From NCBI RefSeq assembly GCF_000235425.2, contig NZ_KI912266.1, forward strand, positions 2,919,671-2,983,670: a stretch of 64,000 bases of DNA. The letters run 5' to 3'. The notes below the pieces were generated by a model that was given only the letters and a program-made list of their open reading frames with translations, was not told where the DNA came from and did not search any database. The position numbers were made by a program, and so were the translations under genes. Below, one piece after another: positions 16,791 through 25,695 of the stretch. This DNA comes from Pseudofrankia saprophytica (GTDB lineage: Bacteria; Actinomycetota; Actinomycetes; Frankiales; Frankiaceae). Position 1 is the stretch's first letter. The number at the start of each line of letters is the position of its first letter.

Positions 16791-18910
16791 CGCAGGAAGG
16801 CGGCGGCGACGCCGGCGTCGACCGGGATGTGCAGGCCGGTGGTGTGGGACAGGTCGCCGGCGGTGAGGGCGAGGACGGCGTTCGCGACGTGCTCGGGCAG
16901 CACCTCGCGCTTGAGCAGGGTGCGCTGCGCGTAGTACGCGCCGAGCTCGGACTCCGGGACGCCGTAGACGGCGGCCCGCTTCGCGCCCCAGCCGCCGGCG
17001 AAGATGCCGGAGCCGCGGACGACGCCGTCGGGGTTGACGCCGTTGACGCGGATGCCGTGCTCGCCGAGCTCGGCGGCCAGCAGCCGGACCTGGTGGGCCT
17101 GGTCCGCCTTGGCCGCGCCGTAGGCGATGTTGTTCGGGCCGGCGAACACGCCGTTCTTGCTGGCGATGTAGACGATGTCGCCGCCCAGGCCCTGGCCGGT
17201 CATGATCCGGGCCGCCTCCCGGGCGACGAGGAACGACCCGCGGGCCATCACGTCGTGCTGCAGGTCCCAGTCGGCGGCGGTCGTCTCCAGCAGCGGCTTG
17301 GAGATCGACAGGCCGGCGTTGTTGACGACCAGGTCGACCCCGCCGAACGCGAGCGCCGCGGCGGCGAGCCCGGCGGCGACCTGCTGCTCGTCGGTCACGT
17401 CCGCGGCCACCGCGACCGCCCGGTCGGCGGGCCGCGCCGCCGCGGCGCCGATCTCGGCGGCGACCTTCTCGGCCGCGGCTCCGTCCCGGTCGGCCACCAC
17501 CACGCAGGCGCCCTCGGCGGCCAGCCGCAGCGCGATCGCCCGGCCGATGCCGGAGCCGCCGCCGGTGACGAACGCGACCCGGCCGGCGAGCGGGCGCGGC
17601 TTCGGCATCCGGGCGAGCTTGGCCTCCTCCAGCGCCCAGTACTCGATCCGGAACTTCTCCGCCTCGTCGATCGGCGCGTAGGTCGAGACGGCCTCGGCGC
17701 CGCGCATCACGTTGATCGCGTTGACGTAGAACTCGCCGGCGACGCGGGCGGTCTGCTTGTCGGCGCCGAACGAGAACATGCCGACGCCGGGGACGAGCAC
17801 GATCGCCGGGTCGGCGCCGCGCATCGGCGGGCTGTCGGGTGTGGCGTGCCGCTCGTAGTAGGCGCGGTAGTCGTCCCGGTAGGTGGCGTGCAGCGTGCGC
17901 AGGCGGTCGACGACGTCGTCGAGGGGCGCGTCGGGGGGCAGGTCGAGCACCAGTGGGCGGACCTTGGTGCGCAGGAAGTGGTCCGGGCAGGAGGTGCCGA
18001 GGGCGGCGAGGCGCGGGTGTTCGGCGTGCGCGAGGAAGTCGAGCACGGCGTCGTCGTCGGTGAAGTGCCCGACCATCCGCCGGTCCGTGGACGCGAGCCC
18101 CCGGATGACCGGGGCGAGGGCGGCCGCCCTGGCGTGCCGCTCGGCCGGCGGCAGTGGGCCGAAGCCGGCCAGCGGCGGGCCGAACGGCTCGGCCTTGCCG
18201 CGCTCGGCGAGGAACCGCGCCGCCGTCTGGATGATCTCCAGCGCGTTCGCCTCGGACTGGGCCGAGGTCGCGCCCCAGGCGGTGATGCCGTGCCCGCCGA
18301 GGATCACGCCGATGGCGTTCGGGTGCTCGCGGGCGACGGCGGCGATGTCGAGGCCGAGCTGGAAGCCAGGCCGCCGCCACGGTACCCACACGACCCGGTC
18401 GCCGAAGCACTCGGCGGTCAGCCGCTCCCCGTCGGCCGCGGTCGCGAGCGCGATCCCGGCGTCGGGGTGCAGGTGGTCGACGTGGGCGGCCTCGACCAGA
18501 CCGTGCATGGCGGTGTCGATGGACGGGGCGGCGCCGCCGCGGCCGTGCAGGCAGAAGTCGAAGGCGGCGACCATCTCGTCCTCGCGGTCCTCGCCCGGGT
18601 AGACGTCGACGAGCGCGCGCAGCCGGTCCAGCCGCAGGACGGCGAGGCCGGCGGCGGTGAGGGTGCCGAGGTCACCGCCGGAGCCCTTGACCCAGAGCAG
18701 CTCGACGGGGCCGCCGGTGACCGGGTCGGTCGCCGTGCCCTTCGCCGACGTGTTGCCGCCGGCGTAGTTGGTGTTGCGGGGGTCCGCACCCAGCCGGTTC
18801 GACCGGCCGAGCAGCTCGCCGACCACCGTGGTGGCGTCCGTCCCGGCCGCGTGGCTGGCCGCGTGGCCGGTCCCGCTGGCCGCGGCCGGTCGTGCTGGCT
18901 GCTCGCTCAT
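16787..18910 (-). CDS. Fused rhamnulose-1-phosphate aldolase / lactaldehyde (short-chain) dehydrogenase
   Basis: A 707-residue bifunctional protein. Residues about 25-400 are a class II aldolase (AraD/FucA-like) region: NTNYAGGNTSAKGT, VKGSGGDLGTL, and the Zn-binding VDHLHPDAGIALATA and GGHGITAWG. From about residue 440 a short-chain dehydrogenase follows: RVAFVTGGGSGIGRA (NAD-binding), VVNNAGLSISKPL, and active-site Ser, Tyr and Lys in IASKNGVF and AYGAAKAD. Known fusions of this type cleave L-rhamnulose-1-phosphate to dihydroxyacetone phosphate and L-lactaldehyde and oxidise the latter to L-lactate. The gene ends overlapping rhaB. Confidence 0.92.
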   Translation of the reverse strand: MSEQPARPAAASGTGHAASHAAGTDATTVVGELLGRSNRLGADPRNTNYAGGNTSAKGTATDPVTGGPVELLWVKGSGGDLGTLTAAGLAVLRLDRLRALVDVYPGEDREDEMVAAFDFCLHGRGGAAPSIDTAMHGLVEAAHVDHLHPDAGIALATAADGERLTAECFGDRVVWVPWRRPGFQLGLDIAAVAREHPNAIGVILGGHGITAWGATSAQSEANALEIIQTAARFLAERGKAEPFGPPLAGFGPLPPAERHARAAALAPVIRGLASTDRRMVGHFTDDDAVLDFLAHAEHPRLAALGTSCPDHFLRTKVRPLVLDLPPDAPLDDVVDRLRTLHATYRDDYRAYYERHATPDSPPMRGADPAIVLVPGVGMFSFGADKQTARVAGEFYVNAINVMRGAEAVSTYAPIDEAEKFRIEYWALEEAKLARMPKPRPLAGRVAFVTGGGSGIGRAIALRLAAEGACVVVADRDGAAAEKVAAEIGAAAARPADRAVAVAADVTDEQQVAAGLAAAALAFGGVDLVVNNAGLSISKPLLETTAADWDLQHDVMARGSFLVAREAARIMTGQGLGGDIVYIASKNGVFAGPNNIAYGAAKADQAHQVRLLAAELGEHGIRVNGVNPDGVVRGSGIFAGGWGAKRAAVYGVPESELGAYYAQRTLLKREVLPEHVANAVLALTAGDLSHTTGLHIPVDAGVAAAFLR

Positions 18911-18986
18911 CGTTCCCCAAGTCCCTTCGTCTTCTGGCGGTTCTGGGTCTGGTTCTGGCGGGCCTGGATTCCGCGCCTCGGGCCGG

Positions 18987-20435
18987 TCACGTGCCGCCGC
19001 CGGGGCCGACGACGACGAGCTCGATGCCGAGCAGGTCGGCGACGGCGGCGAGGTCGGCGACGCGGTGGCCGGTGCCGAGCGCCCAGTGGTGGTCGACGCC
19101 GGTGGCCGACCAGGCGTCGACCCACTCGCCGGGGTCGCGCCCGAAGTCGACGCGCGACGTCGTGTTGCCGATCCGCAGCAGCGGCCCGTCGACGACCGTG
19201 CCCTCGGCGGCGACGAACCGGAACGTGCCGTCGCGCAGTTGGCCGAGGCCGAAGGCGGTCACCGGGCCGTGGGCGACGTCGAACTCGACGGACACGCCCC
19301 AGCCACGCTTGCCGTGGTAGGTCCCGAGCCCGCGCAGCAGTGGCCGCCGCGCGCTGATCGCCAGGTGCGCCGGGCCGTCGTGGCCCATCTCGACCACGCC
19401 GTCGCGGAAGTTCAGCGCCTGGATCTCGGTGAACGAGCCGCCGGCGCCGAGCCGGTCGAACATCAGCATGGCGAGGCTGGCGCGCAGCTCGTACTCGCCG
19501 CAGGCCGGGATGCCGCGGGCGGTGAGCAGCGACGCGCCGAGGATCAGCCCGGCGCCGACCCGCTCGTGCTTCTCGCCGTCGAGGCCGCGGTGGTAGTAGG
19601 CGAGCGAGTCGAGCGCGAAGTCGTCGACCAGCCGGTCGAGCGCGACGGAGACCCGGGCGCCCCAGCGCAGGTCGTCGCCCGCGACCGACTCGTCGAGGGT
19701 GAACACCTCGCGGGCGAGCGCGAGCCGGGCGTCGGTCTCGGCGTCGGTCACCTTCTCGACGCGGACGCGCAGATCGTCGATCTCCAGGATCTCGACGTGC
19801 CCGCCGAGCTGGGCGGAGACGAGCGTCGGGTCGGTGGCGACGTCCATCATCCCGGGGTAGAGGTGGCCGAGCAGGCCATGCCGGCCCGTGCGCAGCGCGG
19901 CCCGGACCCCGGCGGCGCGTACCCAGCGCTCGATCCGGCGCCAGGCCCGCTCGTCGGCGAGGTAGCCCGAGACGGACCGGAACTCGACGCCGCAGCGGCG
20001 GAACGCGTTCGCCATCTCGGGCAGCGGGCAGGCGCCGCAGTAGGCCAGCCAGTCGCCGGTGTCGAAGGTGTCGTGGTCCATCGCCTCGGTCGGCTGCAGG
20101 TTGAGCAGGAGGACCGGGGCCCCGGCGCGCTGCGCGATCGGGACCAGCATGCTCGCGGTCATGTAGGTGGTGAGGAAGCCGACGATCAGGTCGCAGTCCG
20201 CGGCCCGCAGCCGGTCGGCGGCGCGGGCGCCCTCCTGCGCGTCGGAGATGAAGCCGACGTCGACGACCTCGCAGTCGAGCGCGGACAGCCGGGCCGAGAC
20301 CTCGCGCGCCGACTCCTGGAGCCTGGGCAGCAGCGCCGGGAACTGCGGCCAGTAGGCGCCGAGCCCGCCGGCCACCAGGCCCACCCTGGTCGGGCGGGGC
20401 GTGACCCGCGCCAGCCCCGCGTCCGTGGATGACAT
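18987..20435 (-). CDS. L-fucose/L-arabinose isomerase family protein in the rhamnose operon
   Basis: A 482-residue protein with the fold pattern of AraA/FucI isomerases: VGLVAGGLGAYWPQF at the start, DLIVGFLTTYMTASML, LPEMANAFRRCG, and later GASLLTARGIPACGEYELRASLAMLMFDRL. The acidic and His residues typical of the metal site occur in EYELR and in VDHHWALGTGH, so an active enzyme is possible. It starts two bases after the rhaI stop. As RhaI is already present, this may isomerise a second sugar such as L-fucose, L-lyxose or an epimer, or be a non-isomerase paralogue. The exact substrate cannot be assigned. Confidence 0.8.
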   Translation of the reverse strand: MSSTDAGLARVTPRPTRVGLVAGGLGAYWPQFPALLPRLQESAREVSARLSALDCEVVDVGFISDAQEGARAADRLRAADCDLIVGFLTTYMTASMLVPIAQRAGAPVLLLNLQPTEAMDHDTFDTGDWLAYCGACPLPEMANAFRRCGVEFRSVSGYLADERAWRRIERWVRAAGVRAALRTGRHGLLGHLYPGMMDVATDPTLVSAQLGGHVEILEIDDLRVRVEKVTDAETDARLALAREVFTLDESVAGDDLRWGARVSVALDRLVDDFALDSLAYYHRGLDGEKHERVGAGLILGASLLTARGIPACGEYELRASLAMLMFDRLGAGGSFTEIQALNFRDGVVEMGHDGPAHLAISARRPLLRGLGTYHGKRGWGVSVEFDVAHGPVTAFGLGQLRDGTFRFVAAEGTVVDGPLLRIGNTTSRVDFGRDPGEWVDAWSATGVDHHWALGTGHRVADLAAVADLLGIELVVVGPGGGT

Positions 20436-20437
20436 GG

Positions 20438-21607
20438 TCAGGCACCCCAGCCGGCCTGCTGGCCGCCCGCGCGCTCGGCGATGATCCGCTCGGCGTAGCC
20501 GGAGCGGCGGTAGGCGGCGGTCGGGTCGGGGTCGAGGCCCGCGTCGGCGCGCAGCTCGGCGAGCAGCGGGCGGACGTCGGTGTTGTAGGCGTCCATCAGG
20601 ATGGCGTTCGAGCCGAGGACGTCACCGGCCCGCTGGGCGGCGCGCAGCGCGTCCCGGTCGACGAGCAGCGCCTTAGCGGTCGCCTCCTGGACGTTCATCA
20701 CCGAGCGGAGCACCGCGGGAATCTTCGGCTCGATGTTGTGGCACTGGTCGAGCATGAACGCGATGCCACCCGCGAGGGCGTCGGCGCGGACGATCTCGTA
20801 CATGATGCGGAACAGCTGGAACGGGTCCGCCGAGCCGACCATCAGGTCGTCGTCGGCGTAGAACCGCGAGTTGAAGTCGAACGCGCCAAGCCGGCCGGCG
20901 CGCAGCAGGAACGCGACGATGAACTCGATGTTGGTGCCCGGCGCGTGGTGGCCCGTGTCGATGCAGACGGCCGCCTTCGGCCCGAGCTCGACGCAGTGCG
21001 CGTAGGAGGTGCCCCAGTCGGGGACGTCGGTGGCGTAGAACGCGGGCTCGAACAGCTTGTACTCGAGCAGCATCCGCTGCCCCGCGCCGAGCCGGTCGTA
21101 GACCTCGCGCAGCGCCTCGGCGAGCCGGTCCTGGCGGTCGCGCAGGTCGTCCTGGCCGGGGTAGTTCAGACCGTCGGAGAACCACAGCTTCAGGTCGTTC
21201 GAGCCGGTGGCGTCCATGATGTCGACGCATTCCAGCAGGTGCTTGACCGCCTTGCGGCGGATGCGCGGCTCCGGGTTGGTGACGCTGCCCAGCATGAAGT
21301 CCGGGTCCTGGAAGACGTTGGAGTTGATGGCGCCGATCCGGACGCCCTGGTCGCGGGCATAGGCGGCGAGCCCGGCGTAGTCGTCGACCCGGTCCCAGGG
21401 GATGTGCAGGGCCACGCTGGGCGCGGTCCCGGTGAACCGGTGCACCTGCGCGGCGTCCGAGATCTTCTCGAACGGGGTCCTGGGCACGCCCTGCTGCGGG
21501 AACACCTTGAACCTGGTCCCGGAGTTGCCGTAGGCCCATGACGGGGTCTCGATCTGCAGCGAACGCAGGCCTGTCTTCACGACATCCGTCGGGTTCGCCA
21601 TCGTCAT
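20438..21607 (-). CDS. rhaI: L-rhamnose isomerase (RhaI type)
   Basis: A protein of about 389 residues of the TIM-barrel RhaI group (Pseudomonas/rhizobial type, distinct from E. coli RhaA). It interconverts L-rhamnose and L-rhamnulose using divalent metals. Seen: VALHIPWDRVDDY, IGAINSNVFQDPDFMLGSV, DLKLWFSDGLNYPGQDD, MLLEYKLFEPAFYATDVPDWG, VCIDTGHHAPGTNIEFI, GAFDFNSRFYADDDLMVGS and MLDQCHNIEPK; the Glu, Asp and His ligands of the barrel are present. The start MTMANPT (21607) has AAGGAGCGTG upstream; a second ATG (21601) is also possible. Confidence 0.92.
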   Translation of the reverse strand: MTMANPTDVVKTGLRSLQIETPSWAYGNSGTRFKVFPQQGVPRTPFEKISDAAQVHRFTGTAPSVALHIPWDRVDDYAGLAAYARDQGVRIGAINSNVFQDPDFMLGSVTNPEPRIRRKAVKHLLECVDIMDATGSNDLKLWFSDGLNYPGQDDLRDRQDRLAEALREVYDRLGAGQRMLLEYKLFEPAFYATDVPDWGTSYAHCVELGPKAAVCIDTGHHAPGTNIEFIVAFLLRAGRLGAFDFNSRFYADDDLMVGSADPFQLFRIMYEIVRADALAGGIAFMLDQCHNIEPKIPAVLRSVMNVQEATAKALLVDRDALRAAQRAGDVLGSNAILMDAYNTDVRPLLAELRADAGLDPDPTAAYRRSGYAERIIAERAGGQQAGWGA

Positions 21608-21829
21608 CACGCTCCTTGAGGTCCGGCGCCGCCGGGGCGCTGTGGGTGGCGCCGCGGACGTCGGCGGGAAAGCGACCCGGGTTGGTCGGTTGGGTCTGTC
21701 CGGGAGGGCGGGCCGGGTCGGGCCGAGCCGGGCCGAGCCGGGCGGGCGCACCGAAAGCCACCGATGCGGGCGCGGGTGCGGTACCGCCAGGCAGGCCGGA
21801 CAGAAGAGGGAGGGGAAAGGGGGAGGGGG

Positions 21830-22150
21830 TCAATCGAGGTGGAAGACCTCGGCGAGCGGTCGCATGGCCTCGTCGGGCCCGCGGCCGTCGATGCCGGTGA
21901 AGAAGTCGGCCATCTCCTTCTGCCAGCGTGCGTTCACCTCGGTCGCGGCCATCGCCGCCTGGGCGGCGGCCAGGTTCGGCGACTCGACGTACCCGATGAG
22001 CAGCCCGTCGTCGCGCAGGAAGAGCGAGTAGTTGTGCCAGCCTGCCGCCCGCAGCGCGTCGAGCATCTCCGGCCAGACGGCCCGATGGCGCTCGGCATAC
22101 TCGGCCAGGCGGTCCGGCCGAACCCGCAGGGTGAAGCAGTACCGTCGCAC
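21830..22150 (-). CDS. rhaM: L-rhamnose mutarotase
   Basis: A 106-residue RhaM-type protein (dimeric ferredoxin-like barrel) that speeds anomer exchange of L-rhamnose before isomerisation. The family pattern is clear: RYCFTLRVRPDRLAEYAERH, AVWPEMLDALRAAGWHNYSLFL, DDGLLIGYVESPNL and RWQKEMADFF. The active-site His, Tyr and Trp seen in characterised members have counterparts in RHRAVWP, HNYSLF and ARWQKE. The GTG at 22150 follows GGAGGGGAAG and gives the usual length. The gap to rhaI is 222 bp. Confidence 0.93.
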   Translation of the reverse strand: MRRYCFTLRVRPDRLAEYAERHRAVWPEMLDALRAAGWHNYSLFLRDDGLLIGYVESPNLAAAQAAMAATEVNARWQKEMADFFTGIDGRGPDEAMRPLAEVFHLD

Positions 22151-22385
22151 CGCGATCTTCCCCTCCGATGTCCCGTTCAGGCTGGTTCGCACCCCCCGGC
22201 AATGCCGGTAGTGCCGGTGACTCCGGTAGTGCCGGTTGTCGTGTCGCCGGTCCCTACCGTCGCGTCGGGCGCGTCCGCCGCGACGGTCCCGGCCCCCGCG
22301 ACGGACGCGCCCGACGCGACGGGAACGCCGCGGCGAGGCCGGCCCGCCGGCCGCCCGGGTGGGGCGACCGGCGTGCCGGACGTGC

Positions 22386-23471
22386 TCAGAAGTCGAACTT
22401 GTCGATGTTGTCGGCGTCGAAGACCGTCGGCGGGCCGAGGACGATCTCGCCGTCCTTGCCGATCGTGTACTTGCCGAGCTTGCCGGCGGTGAACGTCTCG
22501 CCCTCGGCGCCGGTGATCTGGCCGGAGGCCAGCGCGACGCCCGCGTAGGCCGCCAGGTAGCCGATGTCGGCCGGGTTCCACAGCGCGAACTGCTTCACGG
22601 TGCCGTCCTTGACGTACTCGCGCATCTGGTTCGGGGTGCCGAGACCGGTGACGACGACCTTGCCCTTGTAGCTGGAGCTGCTCACGTACCGGGCGGTGGC
22701 CGCGATGCCGACGGTGGTCGGCGAGACGATCGCCTTCAGGTTCGGGTACGACTGCAGCAGGCCCTGCGCCTGCTGGAACGACGTCTGGTCGTCGTCGTTG
22801 CCGTAGGCGATCTTCACCAGCTTCAGGCCGCTGTACTCCGGCTTGGCCAGCTCGGTCTTCATGACGTCGATCCAGGCGTTCTGGTTCGTCGCGTTCGGGG
22901 TGGCCGACAGGATCGCGATGTCACCCTGGCCGCCGACCAGGTCGCTGGTCATCTTCACCAGGCCCTCGCCGATGCCCTGCGTCGTCGCCTGGTTGATGAA
23001 CACGTCGCGGCAGTCCTTCGCCGCGTCCGAGTCGAAGGCGACGATCTTGATGCCGGCCGCGGACGCCTGCTTCAGCGACGGGCAGACGGCGTTCGGGTCG
23101 TTCGCCGCGATGCCGATGACGTCCTGCTGCTGCTGGATCAGCGTGTTGATGTAGCTGACCTGCGACGACGCGGACGCGTCGTTCGGCCCCACCAGCTTGT
23201 ACTCGCCCTTGAGGTCGCCGAGCGCAGCCTTGCCGCCGCTGACCTCGATGTCGCTGTAGGGGTTGTTGAGCTGCTTCGGCAGGAACGCCATCTTCACGCC
23301 GGTCTTCAGCGTCGCGTTCGGGTTGGCGGACGCCGCGGTACCGCCCGAGGTGGCAGCGCCGGCGGTCGCCGTGTCGTCCTTCGACGTGCCGCCGCAGGCC
23401 GTCAGGCCGACGGTCAGCGCGACTAAGGCCGCGGCGGGCAGCAGGAGTTTTCTGGATCTGTGTGGCTGCAT
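22386..23471 (-). CDS. rhaS: Rhamnose ABC transporter substrate-binding lipoprotein (RhaS-like)
   Basis: A 361-residue periplasmic-binding-type protein of the ribose/rhamnose group. The lipoprotein signal is clear: a basic start, a hydrophobic core and LTAC with Cys26 lipidated. The mature part has MAFLPKQLNNPYSD, GPNDASASSQVSYINTLIQQQQDVIGI, NDPNAVCPSLKQASAAGIKIVAFDSDA and WIDVMKTELAKPEY, the sugar-cleft signatures of this group. The assignment to rhamnose rests on its place between the transporter genes and rhaM/rhaI. It follows the downstream permease by 75 bp and is probably the most abundant component. Confidence 0.92.
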   Translation of the reverse strand: MQPHRSRKLLLPAAALVALTVGLTACGGTSKDDTATAGAATSGGTAASANPNATLKTGVKMAFLPKQLNNPYSDIEVSGGKAALGDLKGEYKLVGPNDASASSQVSYINTLIQQQQDVIGIAANDPNAVCPSLKQASAAGIKIVAFDSDAAKDCRDVFINQATTQGIGEGLVKMTSDLVGGQGDIAILSATPNATNQNAWIDVMKTELAKPEYSGLKLVKIAYGNDDDQTSFQQAQGLLQSYPNLKAIVSPTTVGIAATARYVSSSSYKGKVVVTGLGTPNQMREYVKDGTVKQFALWNPADIGYLAAYAGVALASGQITGAEGETFTAGKLGKYTIGKDGEIVLGPPTVFDADNIDKFDF

Positions 23472-23546
23472 GGCTGGGGATCCCTTTCGGAGTGGCCGCC
23501 AGGCGGTGGTGGGTGATGGAGAAGCGGCGGTCGGGCGACCCGGCGG

Positions 23547-24644
23547 TCAGGAACCGGGCAGCGGAGGGGAGAGGGCGCTCGACCCGCGGCGCCGGGCGCG
23601 GGAGACCGCGGCCCTGGTCCGGCGGATGAGGTTCGGGACGAGCACCGACACGATGAGCAGCGCGCCGGTGACGACGTTCAGGGACTCGTTCGAGACGTCC
23701 GACAGGCGCATGGCGTTCTGCAGCGCCGCCAGCAGTACGACCCCGCCGAGCACCCCGGGCAGGGTGCCGCGGCCGCCGAAGATCGAGACCCCGCCGAGCA
23801 GGACGGCGGCGACGACCGCGAGCTCCAGACCGGAGCCGTTGTCGGCGCGGGCGCTGGAGTAGCGCAGCGTCCACAGCACCCCGGCGAGCCCCGCGACCGC
23901 GCCGGTCACGACGTAGAGCCAGAACTTCAGCCGACCGACGCGGATCCCGGCGAACCGGGCCGCCTGCTCGCTGGCCCCGGCGGCGAAGGCCCAGCGGCCC
24001 ACCGGCGTCGCGTGCAGCACGACGGCGAACACCACCGCCAGCGCCGCCAGCGGGATCAGGACGTTCGGCACCGCGGAGCCGCCGATCGTGCCCGTGACCC
24101 AGGTCGTGTAACCGCCCGGGAAGTCGGCGACGGCGGTGTCGCCGAGGACGACGAGCGCCAGCCCGCGGAAGAGCGCCAGCGTGCCGATCGTCACGGCCAG
24201 CGACGGCAGCCGGAACACCGTCACGAACAGGCCGTTCACCGCGCCCAGCACCGCCCCGAGCACGACGCACAGCGGGATGATCGTCTCGATGGTCAACCCG
24301 TGGTTCCACAGGCTGCCCATCACGGCGCTGGACAGGCCCAGCGTGCTGGCCACCGACAGGTCGATCTCACCGGTCACGATCACGAACGTCATCGGCAGCG
24401 CGATCAGCGCGATCGGCAGCAGGTCGAGGACGAGGAACGTGAAGTTGCGCGACGTCCCGAAGTTCTCGACCGACGCGGAGGCGACGACGATGACGAGGAC
24501 CGCGAGCACGATGACGCCGACGTCCCAGCTCGCGAGCCGTCCCAGCTGCGCTCGCCGTCCTGGCTGCGCTGCCCGTCCCAGCTGCGCTGCCCGTCCTGGC
24601 TGCGCTGCCCGGCCCGCGGCCGGCTGGTCGCTGTCAGCGGACAT
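23547..24644 (-). CDS. Sugar ABC transporter permease of the rhamnose operon
   Basis: A 365-residue BPD_transp_2-type permease with about ten membrane helices (VGVIVLAVLVIVVAS, FLVLDLLPIALIALPMTFVIVTG, LSLA-type helices to LLIVSVLVPNLI). The conserved EIDLSVASTLGLSSAVMG and LGGVSIFGGRGTLPGVLGG loops face the ATPase. Its first 33 residues are odd: four alternating AAQPGR/AAQLGR hexapeptides encoded by 18-bp tandem repeats. It overlaps the upstream permease by 11 bp. The two permeases would form a heterodimer with the double-domain ATPase. Confidence 0.9.
   Translation of the reverse strand: MSADSDQPAAGRAAQPGRAAQLGRAAQPGRRAQLGRLASWDVGVIVLAVLVIVVASASVENFGTSRNFTFLVLDLLPIALIALPMTFVIVTGEIDLSVASTLGLSSAVMGSLWNHGLTIETIIPLCVVLGAVLGAVNGLFVTVFRLPSLAVTIGTLALFRGLALVVLGDTAVADFPGGYTTWVTGTIGGSAVPNVLIPLAALAVVFAVVLHATPVGRWAFAAGASEQAARFAGIRVGRLKFWLYVVTGAVAGLAGVLWTLRYSSARADNGSGLELAVVAAVLLGGVSIFGGRGTLPGVLGGVVLLAALQNAMRLSDVSNESLNVVTGALLIVSVLVPNLIRRTRAAVSRARRRGSSALSPPLPGS
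24541..24612. repeat. 18-bp tandem repeats inside a permease gene
   Basis: About four units of an 18-bp sequence, alternating by a C/T change, encode AAQPGR/AAQLGR at the cytoplasmic N-terminus of the permease. Unit number could vary between strains by slippage. Confidence 0.7.
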
Positions 24645-25695
24645 GGGATCCCCTCTTCTTCAGCGCCGCCGCGACCCGCGCGGCGATCAGCCGGTCGATC
24701 CCGATCGCGAGCAGGATCAGCGCGCCGACGATGGCCTGCTGCCAGAACTGGTCGACGCCGAGCACGGGCAGCGCGCTGCCGATCGTCGTGAGCAGCAGCG
24801 CCCCGAGCGCCGCGCCCCACACCGAGCCGCTGCCACCGAAGATCGCGACACCGCCGACGACGACCGCCGCGACGACGTTCAGCTCGTAGCCGTTGCCCGC
24901 CGCGGCGTCGACCGTGCCGAACCGGGCGGCGAACAGTACGCCGGCCAGGCCCGCGAGGGTGCCGCTGGCGAGGAAGGCGGCCAGGGTGCGCCGGCCCACC
25001 GGGATGCCGGCGAGCCGTGCCCCGTCCGGGCTCGACCCGAGCGCGTAGAGCTGGCGCCCGGCCGGGTAGGACCGCAGCACGATGCCGGCGACGACGAGCA
25101 CGGCGACCGCGATCAGCACCAGGTACGGCACGCCGAGCACGGTCGCGGTGCCGAACTTCAGGAAGCCGTCCGGCAGCTCGTCGGCGTTGATCTGGCTGCC
25201 GCCCGCCCACAGGTAGGCGACCCCGCGGTACGCGTACAGCGTCCCGAGCGTCACCACCAGCGCAGGCACGTTGCCGAACCGGACGAGCAGGCCGTTGACC
25301 AGGCCACAGCCCGCGCCGACCGCGATCCCGACCAGGACCGCCACGATGATCGGCACGCCGGGGTGGTCCATCAGCAGCGTCCCGGCGGCGAACGCCGACA
25401 GGCCGAGCACCGAGCCGACCGACAGGTCGATGTTGCGGGTGATGACGACGATCGTCTGGCCGACCGCGAGCACGCCCAGGATGGCGGAGCCGAGCAGGAT
25501 GTCGCGGATCGACTGCGAGTGCACGAAGCTGGGATGGCCGACGGCCGTCACGAGGACGAGCAACGCCAGCGCCAGCACGATGCTGATCTCGCGCGCCCGC
25601 AGCACCCGCTGCAGCACGGACGTCCGCGTGGGCACCGCGCGCGCCGGCGCCGTGCGGACGGGGCCCTCGACGACGGAGTCCTCGACGGTGGTCAC
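24634..25695 (-). CDS. Sugar ABC transporter permease of the rhamnose operon (first)
   Basis: A 353-residue permease of the ribose/rhamnose transporter type with roughly nine to ten membrane helices (SIVLALALLVLVTAVG, GSAILGVLAVGQTIVVIT, VPIIVAVLVGIAVGAGCGL). NIDLSVGSVLGLSAFAAG and VVVGGVAIFGGSGSVWGAALGALLL match the conserved permease loops. The GTG at 25695 overlaps the ATPase stop (GTGA), so the two are translationally coupled. The 40-residue cytoplasmic N-terminus is non-conserved. The paralogue downstream forms the second half of the pore. Confidence 0.9.
   Translation of the reverse strand: MTTVEDSVVEGPVRTAPARAVPTRTSVLQRVLRAREISIVLALALLVLVTAVGHPSFVHSQSIRDILLGSAILGVLAVGQTIVVITRNIDLSVGSVLGLSAFAAGTLLMDHPGVPIIVAVLVGIAVGAGCGLVNGLLVRFGNVPALVVTLGTLYAYRGVAYLWAGGSQINADELPDGFLKFGTATVLGVPYLVLIAVAVLVVAGIVLRSYPAGRQLYALGSSPDGARLAGIPVGRRTLAAFLASGTLAGLAGVLFAARFGTVDAAAGNGYELNVVAAVVVGGVAIFGGSGSVWGAALGALLLTTIGSALPVLGVDQFWQQAIVGALILLAIGIDRLIAARVAAALKKRGSHVR

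Noticed and set aside
16829-19357. 842-codon open frame on the plus strand inside the rhamnose operon
   Set aside because: It lies antisense to the aldolase/dehydrogenase gene and is a typical high-GC shadow without any domain.
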